The notes under the pieces were generated by a model that saw only the letters and a list, made by a program, of their open reading frames with translations, was not told where the DNA came from and did not search any database. From Megalopta genalis (taxonomy: Eukaryota > Arthropoda > Insecta > Hymenoptera > Halictidae): 64,000 nt of DNA. Position 1 is the first letter of the stretch, and every line of letters begins with the position of its first letter. Positions 35,823 to 46,541 of this stretch are shown one piece after another. The position numbers and the translations under genes were made by a program. Location: the NCBI RefSeq assembly GCF_051020955.1, contig NC_135013.1, forward strand, positions 34,115,302-34,179,301. Reading direction: 5' to 3'.

Positions 35823-36350
35823 ATTTCAATTTCTTTGCCCGACGCGACGACTGGTATGTCAAGGTTTGAATTTTTACGGACGATACGGTAAAGAGACACT
35901 GTAAGATAATAGTAATAATAATAATAATAACAATAACAATAATAATAATAACAAAATATTAGTTCAAAATGTTTGTCTACAGAAAATCATGGGTCCGTCT
36001 AGACCCGAGCACGGGGCTTCGCGTGAACGCCCAATCGCAGACAGAGCTAGGATTAAACCAGAGCCGGGTAAAATAGTATTTCATATAGCAAATGATAAAT
36101 AAATAATTTAAAAATCGCTCCTTTATATTTTTGAATTGCGCAGAATCTGCTATTTAAAATATCGTCTCGAATAATTCCCCAAATAGAATATTAAATAAAA
36201 TAAAATAATAATAAAAATAATAAATTAAGCTATTGAGTCAAATTAATAACAAAATCCAATGTTCCCCATAAACATAAGCCAGCTCCTCGTTAAACCTTCG
36301 ACACAACTAGAAATGAATCCACAGAGACAAGAGACGTCGGTGCGATCACG
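35823..36350. other. AT-rich spacer
   Basis: A (TAA)n/(CAA)n run at about 35908-35955. No coding evidence. Confidence 0.5.
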
Positions 36351-36356
36351 TTTATT
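36351..36356 (-). promoter_or_regulatory. Poly(A) signal of the MDH-like Cys-repeat gene
   Basis: AATAAA on the minus strand, about 85 bp beyond the stop codon. Confidence 0.5.
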
Positions 36357-36438
36357 GACGCGGAGACGAAAGTGTCCAGAGACGAAACATATTCTATCCA
36401 TCTTGTTTCAATTACTCGGTACGAACGAACACAACAAT

Positions 36439-39400
36439 TTAACTGTCGACGACGATCCAGTCGAACGGACGGGACCATCGAGATTCTATCCTGGGCCGTA
36501 GCTCGGGCATCGAGGATCGATCTATGATCCACGGGAGCTCGCTCAGCGTGTCCCGAATCGTTTTGTAGGAGGAAATGCTACGCGCGTGGATCCTCGAGTC
36601 GGTCGAGAATTTCTTGCCGCCTCCTTTATCGTCGTTCGGGCATCCTGCGGGCGCCCGGAACACCGGCGGGCACGCCTTGTCGTCCTTCTTCTCCTTCTTG
36701 ATGACGGGAGGGGGCACCTTCTTCTCGGCTGGCTTCTTCTTCTCGGACGGCGTCATCATCTTCTTGCCGCAGGGATCCTGCTTCTTCTTGCCGCAGCGAT
36801 CTTGCTTCTTCTTGCCGCAGCGATCCTGCTTCTTCTTGCCGCAGGGGTCCTTCTTCTTGCCGCAGGGGTCCTTCTTCTTGCCGCAAGGATCCGGCTTTTT
36901 GCCGCAGGGGTCTTCCTTTTTCTTCCCGCAGGGGTCCTCCTTCTTCTTGCCGCAAGGATCCGGCTTCTGGCCGCACGGATCCTTCTTCTTGCCGCAAGGA
37001 TCCGGCTTTTTACCGCAAGGATCCGGCTTTTTACCGCAAGGATCTTCCTTCTTCTTGCCGCAAGGATCGGGCTTTTTGCCGCAAGGATCCGGCTTCTGGC
37101 CGCAAGGGTCCTTCTTCTGGCCGCAAGGGTCCTCCTTCTTGCCGCAAGGATCCTTCTTCTTGCCGCCGCAAGGATCGGAGTCCTTCTTGCCGCCGCAAGG
37201 CTCTGGCTTCTTTATCCCGCAAGGGTCCGGCTTCTTGTCGCCGCCGCAAGGATCCGGCTTCTCGCCGATGCCGCAAGGATCGTGCTTTTTTCCGCCGCCG
37301 CAAGGTTCCGGCTTCTTGTCCCCGCCGCAGGGATCCGACTTCTTGCCGCACTTCGCGTTCCCGCAGACGGTGCTCTTCTTCTCCTTGCACCGCTTCCCGT
37401 AGAGCTCCTCCTTCCACAGCTTCTCCAGAGGATCCTCGGGCCCGAACGAGTCCTCGAAGTCCCTGCACCGTTTCCCGTACAACTTCTCGTCCCGGATCCC
37501 CTTGCAGGGATCCTCGGCCGCCTTGCAGTCCTTCCCGTACAGCTCCTCCTTCTTGAACTTCTTGCACGCGTCGCCTGTTTGACCGCATTCCGCCTCGAGC
37601 TTCTTGCAAGGCTCGCCGTATAGACCGCTCTTCGTCTTCCCGCCGCAACTTCCCACCGTCCCACCGTCCCCGCCGGCCTTCTTCAGCTCGGTCCTCTTGC
37701 CCCCGTCCTCCCTCTTCTTCTCTATCCCGGCGATCTTCGGCCAGTTCGACTTCGCGGCGCCGCTCTTCGACGAGAAACGAACCGATCCGAGCCGGTCGCA
37801 GATCGGCGCGGCGGCCTCGCCGGCGAACAACGAGTCCAGATGGTACGATGTCAGGCTGCTCAGGGAGCAGGACCGCCGCCTGTTGATACTCAGGTTCTCG
37901 AGGAACAGCGCCAGCTTCGAGGAGACGGTTCCGAGCGGTCTCGACGGCCCGCTCAGCTCGCTGACCGTCTCGATGCTCGAGCTCGGCGCGGCCGTTCTGC
38001 TCGCGCTGCCGAAATCCTCGATCGCAGAGACGTCGATCGTTTCCTCCGGCTTCTCCGCAACGTTCGTAATCCCTTCCGCCTTCGGGACGTCGAGTCCCGC
38101 GGCATAGTCGCCCGTCAGATCCGTCACGGAAGTGGAGATCTCCTGTCTGCCGCATCCGGCCTTCGCCGGCGAGTCTCGCCCGACCTCCGTCGAATCCCGC
38201 GTCGGACCGAGCTTCTTGCCTCTGGTCGGCTGCTTGAAATTCGGCGAGTCGTTCGGCGCGTCGTTCTTCCGGCTCTGGAACAGATCGGAGAAGAACCAGG
38301 CGATCGGCGCGCGTCTCTGCTGCACCAAACCGTACAGCAGCTTCGGCTTTTTGTCCGAAAGCGCAGCCGGTATCGTCCAGTTCCGCGATTTCCCGCGCTT
38401 CTTGGTGCTCGAGGAAGCTTCCACTGGTCCTCTGGCTTCTTTCGACTTCCTGGATCGCGGTCCCCTCTTGTCGATCGCGGCGCGATCCTCCGCGTCGGTC
38501 GGAGCACGCTTTTCCGCAGCGGTCAGAACGGTCGCGTTGCTCGGCTTCCTCTCGTCCTTGCGTCGCTTCCGGTCGGATTTCTCGCTCGTTCTTGCGACCC
38601 GCTGAACCGTCGAGACGGTCCCGTCGAGATCGACGGTGTCCTGCTTCCGGGGGCCCGTCGCGGGCCCCGCCGCGTTCCCCGACAACGCGAGCGTCGACAG
38701 CTGCCGCAGCGCCGGCCGGCTGCCGCCGCGTTTCGCGCGATCGCGGCCAAGCCGGTCCGCGAGCTCCGGCAGCTGCTTATAGATCTCGGTGACGATCCGA
38801 CCGTCCTGCCGGATCGTTTCGGGCCCCATCTCGCCGAGGACCCGGGGACCCCGCAGCTCGCCGGCCACGCACGCGCTGCCCCCCTGAGGACAGACGGAGA
38901 GACGATTTCAAGGTCAGTGCGATATCCTCGGAGAAAAGGCTTCGTGCCTCTGGCAGAAAGCGTCCGATCGAACGCAACGTTGTCGCGTCGGTTTCGTCGC
39001 GTCGAGGCGAGATGTATTCTCTGTTTAACGACGTCGCTTCGAGCCGATTTTATGCTTCACGTTTTATGTGTCCGGTAATTATGGTCCGTCCGGGAAATGA
39101 GAGATTCCTGAGGTCATTCGAAGCAACTTTTTCCTTTACGAAAATTTTCTACGAGCTCTCGTTCGCGAGTTATCGGCGAAGAAAGGATGGCCAATGAATG
39201 GCGAGCTCGGTCGACGCGTGGCGGCCGAGCCAACGAGCGCGCGGGGCCCGGTTCCGCCGATTGGCTCGGCCACCTGGCGCCAGGCGTGGCGCCTAGCCTG
39301 CTCGCCTCTCATTGGTCACCGTTTTTCGTTGATAACTCGTGAACGGAGCCGCGGATCGCATTTTCGCTGAGAAAAAAGTTGCTGCGAATCGCCTCAGGAA

Positions 39401-42400
39401 TCATCTCGTTCCGGGTATTAACGTAATCACGGGACATCCTGTATATTTTATTCGTAAAATAAATGAAATCGAAATATCTAAAATAACCTTGAATTTGTCC
39501 AGAATCGTCACGTGACGGCGCAATGATTTTTCCATTCGCCGAAAGAGAAGCAGCATCACGAGCGCTTCGCGCAATTCGTCTAGTCTCGCGACAGGATTTG
39601 TTTTCCGGTTTCGACGAAGACTCGAGCAGCTCCGTGGTTCGACGATCTAATTCCCGACCTTGATCGGATAGTTTCTGCCAGGGGCGGTAGAAGACGATAG
39701 GAACTCGAAACGGAAGGCTCTGTCATTCTGTTCGTCGGGGATCGACGCATCGACGTCGAAAGCCGCGGTCCTCGCCGAGGAATCGTTTCTCGAGTATCAT
39801 TGTTCGAGAATCACGCGAGCTTCGATGCGTCGACCGCGTTTTGTCTCTTTCGTCGCCCCTCCCCTCCGTCGTCTCTCGTCTTGCGTTACCTCCGGGGGTG
39901 AAAAAAAAGGATATTTGAGCCGTTTATTTTGAAAGTGGCATAAGTCACTTCACCGTAATGAAAAGTGGTGATTTTTTAATGTTTATACGAAATTATTTAT
40001 ACTGAGAAAAATATCAGTATCCTGAGATAACAAATACAAGTAAATCTTCTCGAAAGTTAGCATCCATATTTTTAAACGTGTTAAAATGTTATTAATTTTA
40101 TATAATATATATATATATATATATAATATAATATAAAATATAATATATGTTATAATAATATAATATAATAATATAATATATATATTATAATAATATAATA
40201 TAATAATATAATATATATATATATTATATTATTATTATTATTATATATGTATTATATTATATTATTATATTATTATTATATAATATAATATAATATAATA
40301 TATATATATTATATAATATAAATAAATGTTATAAACGTGTTAAATATATCGACTTAAAAACAAAGTGACTTATGCCACTTTCGAAATAAACGGCTCATTT
40401 CGAGAGGACCCGCGCGACCCTCGAACGTGATCGGGATGCGCGCCAGCGTGGACGAGTCGAGGCCCCCGACGACCTTATCCGTCGCGCCCTCCGACCCTTT
40501 AGGGATCGAAATGTTCGCAGAACTCTTTCCGGTAGATTCCGTTTAACACTGGCTCTACGGAGAATCGCGTTCGCCCGTTACCGATCGTCGAAATTGTAAG
40601 AACGGGCAACTCGTTCGAGGATTGATTGAACACGCGTGTCGCAATAAAAACCGCTGCGAGAGATCCGAATAAATATATTGAATATTTATTTTTCTGTTTT
40701 CAGGAGCAGACGATTCAACGCTGTTCTCTTGATTTATTCGTTCTATTCTCTTTGTGCTCGATCAACGCGTCGAGCGCCGCGTCGGTCGCACATCGGCGAC
40801 GCTAATTTTTGAGCAAACGTGGAAAATTCATTCTCATGCTTTAATTACGTTCGAACAAACCGAATTCGACTAGGATATTTCGGATGCGAAATTGTTCCAA
40901 TGCGCATCCCTATCCTCTTCCTCATCCCGTCGCCGTCGACCTGTCGCGAACTCTCGCGCGAAACGCGAAACGATCGACCGGTTTTCGACCCTCGCGGAAC
41001 GATTCCCGGGACGATCGACGGCGCGATAAGCTCTGTGTTCCGTTCGATCGATCGTAGATTGGATCACTTACCTGCGACACGATCGCCGTCGATTTGCTCG
41101 GAAGATCCGCCGCGGCCTCCTCTGCGATCGGGAGTCGGCGTAGAACCTCGACCAGCTCGTCGGTTTCGTTCTGTTCGAGGAGAAATTCCGAGTTGTAAAC
41201 TATCGTTAGAGAACGCGGAGGAATTTTCTGGGACACTTACCCTGGCGGTGTTCGACGGGCCGGTAGTCAAATAGTCGATCGGTTCTCTGATCGGCTGGTA
41301 TTTAGGCAACGTCCTTGTATTCTCCAGCATGGTCAGCATCCAAGAGTTCTAAGAGGTAATCGCGTAATGTACGGTAATTTCCCTCGGAAATGCCGAATTT
41401 CGGGTTGCCGTGAATTTCCCTGTGCCTAGTGCTAAGTCTGCGCGAGATTTATTTGCTACGCGAATTCTCGAAAGACGGCGCGAAATGATCTGTTTGGGTG
41501 TGAAGGCAGGTATGAAAAAGTGCGGAGCTAGAAGGTAATGACTAATCTCTGTGGAATCGTGGCATGTGGCCTTCGAATTGCCTTCGAATTGTGGCATGTG
41601 GCACCTGAATTGCATTCGAATCGTGTCACGAGGCCCCAAATTGCCTTCGAATCGTGTCACAAGGTCCCGAATTGCCTTGGAATCGTGTCATGAGGCCCCG
41701 AATCGTCTTCGAATCGCCTCACGAAGGCTCCAAATTGCCTACGAATCGTGTCACAAGGCCCCGAATTGCCTTCAAATAGTGTCACGAGGTCCCGAATTGT
41801 CTTCGAATCCTGTCACGAGGCCCCGAATTGCCTTGGAATCGTTTCACGAGGCCCCGAATTGCCTTCGAATCCTGTCACAAGGTCCCGAATTGCCTACAAA
41901 TAGTATCACGAGGCCCCGAATTGCCTAAAAATCGTGTCACGAGGCCCCGAATTACCTTGGAATCGTCTTACGAAGCCCTGAATTGCCTTCGAATCGACTC
42001 ACAAGGCCCCGAATTACCTTGGAATCGTCTCACAAGGCCCCGAATTTCCTTCAAATCGTGTCACAAGGCCCCGAATTACCTTCGAATCGTGTCACAAGGA
42101 CCCGAATTGCCTTCGAATCGTGTTACATGGCCCCAAATTATCTTCGAATCGTGTCACGAGGCCCCGAATTGCCTTCAAATAGTGACACAAGGCCCCGAAT
42201 TACCTTCGAATCGTGTCACGTGGCCTTCGAATTGCCTTCGAATCGTGACAAAAAATTAGGAATAAAAAACTTAATTCACCCCTTTTTTCCTAGCATCTTT
42301 TTCTGCCTTTTTTGTGCGGTCCGCCCCGAATTTCACTAAAAATCTTACCACGAGGCCCGAAGAATCGCGACTTGGTATTCTCGGATCTGCCGGTTTCAAT

Positions 42401-42857
42401 TCGAACATCCCCCAACATTTCCGGGAGATATTACCACATAACGCGCGAACAATAACGGGATAAAATGATTCGAAGAGATCTTACGATGTGTTTCGGTGGC
42501 TCGGCTTCGGGAACGGTGTGAAATCTGATCGGGAGTCGTTTGCTCGAGGAGGCCGCGTTGTACAAAGAGATCGGGTCGAGCCTCGAGGTCTGTTTCATCA
42601 TCTGCGACAGAGATCGGCCGATTTCGCCTGCGCCGCCCATCAACGTCACCTGTGCGACGAACAACCGTGGAATTTTCGTTTTGCGAGACGATTCGGGTGG
42701 GTCGATTTGGGAGTCGAGAGGGGCCCCGGCGATCGGTCACGGATTAGAAAATCCATTGGGAACGGAAACGAGAACGCACCTTAATGTTTTCTTCGCCTGC
42801 GTGATATTTCCGCTGGCCGATGGTCTTCACGATGGATTTCGCGGTCCGGGAAAACAT
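36439..42857 (-). CDS. Malate-dehydrogenase-derived protein with ~25 DPCGKK repeats
   Basis: Five exons, all phase 0: 42857-42780, 42649-42485, 41348-41241, 41170-41072 and 38883-36439; 964 residues. Exon 1 is a mitochondrial-type presequence (MFSRTAKSIVKTIGQRKYHA). Exon 2 matches the start of mitochondrial malate dehydrogenase: KVTLMGGAGEIGRSLSQMMK has the GxxGxxG NAD motif (Gly31, 34, 37), and SLYN follows where MDH has LYD. Exon 5 opens with a weaker MDH-like helix (GRIVTEIYKQLPELA). The rest of MDH, including the GGHAGKT catalytic His loop, is missing and Asp57 is Asn, so enzyme activity is not expected. Residues ~570-650 carry about four E/GLYGKRC-type units; ~664-855 carry about 25 DPCGKK/KPDPCG units, like the DPCKKK repeat of Drosophila Don juan, which lies along sperm mitochondrial derivatives. 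A sperm-mitochondrial structural role is inferred. An alternative is two genes, but consistent splice phases argue against it. Confidence 0.72.
36770..37345 (-). repeat. Coding DPCGKK repeat array
   Basis: About 25 units of 6-9 codons, mostly DPCGKKK, DPCGKKP, DPCGQKP and EDPCGKKK. The left-hand ones in protein order are Gly-rich (DPCGGDKKP), and three near the end are QDRCGKKKQ/QDPCGKK. At DNA level the repeated word is CCTTGCGGCAAGAAG or close variants, so unequal exchange is likely to change copy number. Confidence 0.9.
39916..40397. mobile_element. Family-B MITE, second copy, in an intron and expanded by an AT tract
   Basis: Same terminal inverted repeats as the copy at 22798 (one mismatch at the right end) and the same interior. 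About 245 bp of TATAATA microsatellite at 40089-40336 interrupts the right half. Flanked by ATTT on both sides, a possible 4-bp target duplication. It lies in intron 4 of the MDH-like gene. Confidence 0.85.
41551..42255. repeat. 31-bp minisatellite, ~22 units, in intron 2 of the MDH-like gene
   Basis: Unit AATTGCCTTCGAATCGTGTC plus ACAAGGCCCCG with scattered substitutions. Thirty-one is not divisible by three, so the plus-strand open frames passing through it read a 31-residue super-repeat; these are not genes. Confidence 0.9.
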
Positions 42858-43030
42858 TGTTGACGCTGTTGCTGGATTACTAGGAATTTGTTAACGCCTT
42901 CATCGGGCGCCCGACATGTCCAAACTGTGACGTTGAACCGCCGTCGTTACCAAGCAAAGGCTTGCGCAAATGTTTTGCCCCGAGCGCATTGTGCGCTGGA
43001 AAAAATAACGAAACATCGGCACGTATATGT

Positions 43031-43065
<35 letters not shown>

Positions 43066-43107
43066 TATTAATATATATTACTTTATTATTATTCATTATT
43101 ATTATTA

Positions 43108-43154
<47 letters not shown>

Positions 43155-44416
43155 TTATTAATATATATATATTACTATATATATTATATACTATATACTA
43201 TATATATACTACTATATATATTTATATTATTATATTATTATTAATATTATATTAATATTATTATTATTATATTATTAATTATTATATTATAATATTATAT
43301 ATATTATATATATATAAATTTACTATTTATTAATTTTGTATAAAAATTATAATAAACATATTAATAATAATAATATATTAAATTATAATATATTGTCCGG
43401 AGACCGAACGATCCGAAAGATAAAGTTACGTGTTTCGTCGAATTTGTTTTCTTATGCTACGAGAACACTCGTAAAAAATGTATCGGGTCCCATTTGAAAT
43501 GAAGAAATAATTCATAAAACGATTCCTCGAGTTATTCGGAAGAGAAAGCTTATTAATCGTCGACGATAAAGAGAATAGCGTTAAATCGTTGGCTGCTCCT
43601 GAAAATAAAAAAATAGCGCCATTTACGATAAGTGGCGCCGCTTGCGGCGATAAATCGAACTAAGTTAGAGGTCCGTACAGCGCCAAAACACGCAGTGGCA
43701 AAACGCTCAAACTGTTCGCCGAAATTACCGACTGATGACAACTCTGAGCGCACCGCAGATGGCGCCACCGCATTAAACCCTCGACAATCTGAATTTAGCG
43801 CCGTTACGCGTAGCGGCGAAACGCTCAAGCCGTTCGCCAAAGTTATCCACAGATGACGATTCAAGAGGTTCGGTATCTAGACGCAGATGGCGACTCCGTG
43901 TTGAACCCATAGAATCTTTTAATTTAACAATTTAATTGTAAAATTCGTACACTATGATTATTTTACATTTTTATCGCAGTGAATTCTGACGATGCGGCAA
44001 TGACTTTGATATCTCGTCTGTGGTGATATGACATTGTGATGTATTTTTTGCCTCATGGAACAATTGTGATCCAGTTTCTCATTTTCTAACGAATAATAAT
44101 AGCGCTATAAGAAAAACAGTTGTGATCCAGTTCCTCATTTTCTAACGAATAATAATAGTGCTAATAAGAAATAGCGAGAATAGGAAATGTGAGATTGGAT
44201 AAGATCAAAAGAAGTTGTTAATGCGTGCAGTTTCCATTGCAAATTAGTAGCAGAATCCTATCAATAGCCATTGCCATATCGATAGCGTGTACTGTCGATA
44301 GTACATTATTTATTTCCATTTGTAATACTGGACACGAGCAGTCACGTGTTGTGCAGTCACGTGGTGATTACTGTGTCCTGAGAGTTTCGAATACAAAGTT
44401 TATACAAATTTACAAA
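42858..44416. other. Divergent spacer between MDH-like gene and Ku70
   Basis: Holds AT microsatellites at about 43028-43390. Two ~120-bp degenerate copies of a sequence containing CGCAGATGGCG lie at about 43675-43910. A ~57-bp direct repeat (TTGTGATCCAGTT, TTTCTAACGAATAATAATAG) lies at about 44066 and 44122. Promoters of both flanking genes must lie here; no core element is clear. Confidence 0.6.
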
Positions 44417-46198
44417 ATGGCATCTACGTCGCAAAGTGAATTTGAAAGTCAAAAAGTTTTAGGAGATAATACAGAGGATCTATATGGCATTCGAGATGGT
44501 GTATTATTTGTAATTGATTCAACTCCTGCGATGTTCGAAATAGACCCGCAGGAGCAGATTCCTTATTTCTTACAATGCATACGGCGATACAAGGAGATCC
44601 TTATGCAGAAATTGGTATGGAACAATCAAGATTGGATGGGTTTAATACTGTTTGGAACTACGAAAGGGGATGAAAATTCCGAAATGAAGAACATATTGAC
44701 TCTGCAGAAACTCAATCTTGTTTCGAGAGGAGCATTGAAGCAAATAGTAGAGATAGATGAAGGAAACGGATGGAAAAGGTACAGAGACAGTGCCTCCACT
44801 ACTGCTTACCCACTGCACGATGTATTATGGCACGCGTCAAGAATTTATTGCGCTGTTAGAGTAACCATGCCGGCAAGGAGAGTAATTCTCTTTACGTGTA
44901 CGGATAATCCACCGTTGACCAACGACGATGAAAAACGTAGAATAGTTGTAGAAGCAAAAAGTTACGGCGATATAGGACTTCATTTACATGTTGTTGGATT
45001 GGGTGAAAATTGGGATCACAATGTTTTCTACAGAGATTTAGAAATATTGTCTGAGAAAATTGATAGCGAAGATTATAAGAGACCATCCATAAACGATCTA
45101 TTGCAACAAATCAAATTACCATCCAGAACAATGGCAAAGTTACCGTGGAGAATCGGAGGTAACGTGGTTCTAGATGTAAATGTAACCAACCTTAACGTTA
45201 AACGACAATACTTGAAGAAAACATGGATATCTAAAGAAACGAATGTTCCATTAATCGCGCGTAGATTTAGGATGACCGAAGAGAGTGACGACGAAGACGG
45301 CGAACCTAAGAAATTGAACTATGTTTTAGATACGGATCTACGAAAGTATAAAGTATTCGGTGGTAAAAAGATATATTTTACTATACCCGAAAAGATGTAT
45401 TTAGGCAATTTTTATCAATCTGGCATTGATTTGATTTGTCTTAAACCTATCTTTTATCACCCTCTATATCATTGTAGATCACCGTATTTAGTTACACCTG
45501 GTAAAAGTAATCGTAAAGATAATACATTATTATTTGCTGCATTGCTTGAAAAATGTAATTCAAGAAATTTAATGGCAATATGTGCAGTTACAATGAGAAA
45601 ACATTCTTCTCCAATTTTATACAGTATGATACCAAAAGCAGAGAGTGGAGGATTTTATTTATACAAAATACCGTACAAGGAACGTATTCGAAATCTTGAA
45701 AAGATGTGTTCAAAGTACATGTACAACGATGATGAAAATAAAATTCCAACTGAACCAGAAGAAGTTCAACTATTAAGAAAGATAATAAGAAAATTAAGGG
45801 CTCAATATAATCCATCACTGATTCCTAATCCTAAACTTCAAACTCAACTTCAAATGGTGGAGACTTTAGCCTTAGATTTGGAAGAATCCAAGCCTCCAAT
45901 TGATGAGACTATGCCAATAATTAACCAAGTTGCTTATCGAATAAAGGATTTGACAATTCAATTTAAAGAGTTATTTAAGATTGAGGAAGGTCCGCCAAAA
46001 AAGAAACCAAAAACAGATGTCGACCCGAATGCATACGATGAAGAATCAATTCGGAAGTTTGTAAAAACAAAAAAGTTAAGCAATTTTACCGTACCAGAAT
46101 TGAAAGCAATGTCGAAGAAATTAGGTTTAAAAACCTCTGGTAAGAAAGGCGATTTAATCGAGGGAATTAGAAGTAAAATAAAATCCAAAGAATATTAA
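44417..46198 (+). CDS. XRCC6: Ku70 (XRCC6), DNA end-binding subunit
   Basis: The 593-residue protein is the Ku70 half of the Ku heterodimer, which binds double-strand DNA ends in the nucleus for non-homologous end joining. Visible parts, in order: the Ku N-terminal vWA-like domain beginning DGVLFVIDSTPAMFE (residues ~27-41), with WNNQDWMGLILFGT; the Ku core with KVFGGKKIYFTIPEKMYLGN (residues ~315-335); the C-terminal arm (LPWRIGG earlier, then ALDLEESKPPID late); and a terminal SAP DNA-binding motif, FTVPELKAMSKKLGLKTSGK. Length is close to human Ku70 (609). The start is the first ATG in good context (TACAAAATGG). The frame stays open for about 190 nt upstream but without an ATG, so that is taken as 5' UTR. 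The whole coding region is one exon, which is unusual for this family. It is convergent with the GalNAc-transferase gene. Confidence 0.95.
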   Translation: MASTSQSEFESQKVLGDNTEDLYGIRDGVLFVIDSTPAMFEIDPQEQIPYFLQCIRRYKEILMQKLVWNNQDWMGLILFGTTKGDENSEMKNILTLQKLNLVSRGALKQIVEIDEGNGWKRYRDSASTTAYPLHDVLWHASRIYCAVRVTMPARRVILFTCTDNPPLTNDDEKRRIVVEAKSYGDIGLHLHVVGLGENWDHNVFYRDLEILSEKIDSEDYKRPSINDLLQQIKLPSRTMAKLPWRIGGNVVLDVNVTNLNVKRQYLKKTWISKETNVPLIARRFRMTEESDDEDGEPKKLNYVLDTDLRKYKVFGGKKIYFTIPEKMYLGNFYQSGIDLICLKPIFYHPLYHCRSPYLVTPGKSNRKDNTLLFAALLEKCNSRNLMAICAVTMRKHSSPILYSMIPKAESGGFYLYKIPYKERIRNLEKMCSKYMYNDDENKIPTEPEEVQLLRKIIRKLRAQYNPSLIPNPKLQTQLQMVETLALDLEESKPPIDETMPIINQVAYRIKDLTIQFKELFKIEEGPPKKKPKTDVDPNAYDEESIRKFVKTKKLSNFTVPELKAMSKKLGLKTSGKKGDLIEGIRSKIKSKEY

Positions 46199-46314
46199 CA
46201 ATCTGTTAAAATTAATATTTGTTCTCAACATTTAGCGGCACTATTTTTATACTTTACCTGGCTACGTTGCACATTATGAAGAAAACTGTACAAATTGTAT
46301 TACTTATTTCTAAC

Positions 46315-46324
46315 AATAAATAAA
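46315..46324 (+). promoter_or_regulatory. Poly(A) signals of Ku70
   Basis: Two overlapping AATAAA motifs (AATAAATAAA) about 120 bp after the stop. Confidence 0.7.
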
Positions 46325-46535
46325 GTTTTGTCCATTGTGTGTATACATACAATGAATACAGAAAATTTTCCTGGGCATTTCTATCAAACTGGTTGATCGA
46401 ATGATCAGTCTTTTCTCCCATTAGACCAAATTCCTGCCATCGGAATTATCACATCTTCATTTCGATCAACTTCAAACAGGTGAGGAGAATGCTTTGAAAT
46501 TAATGCATAATACACGGTATAAATCTTACGGACAA

Positions 46536-46541
46536 TTTATT
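46536..46541 (-). promoter_or_regulatory. Poly(A) signal of the GalNAc-transferase gene
   Basis: Minus-strand AATAAA about 160 bp beyond the stop codon. Confidence 0.5.

Noticed and set aside
36575..39078. Long plus-strand frames opposite the MDH-like gene's last exon
   Set aside because: The minus strand has the meaningful DPCGKK repeats and consistent splicing; the plus frames are shadows of a GC-rich repeat.
41551..42339. Plus-strand open frames with 31-residue repeats
   Set aside because: Translation of an intronic 31-bp minisatellite; no splice or start context.
42396..42740. Alternative minus frame over MDH-like exon 2
   Set aside because: The frame giving the GxxGxxG motif has acceptor and donor in phase with its neighbours; the other frame is Arg-rich noise.
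41072..42857. Exons 1-4 as a truncated, independent MDH pseudogene
   Set aside because: All four exons have intact splice sites and no stop, and the next phase-0 exon at 38883 continues weak MDH similarity, so one gene is the simpler reading; RNA data could still overturn it.
44225..44416. In-frame upstream extension of Ku70
   Set aside because: It lacks an ATG (it would begin with GTG), and the ATG at 44417 has good context and matches the expected N-terminus; taken as 5' UTR.
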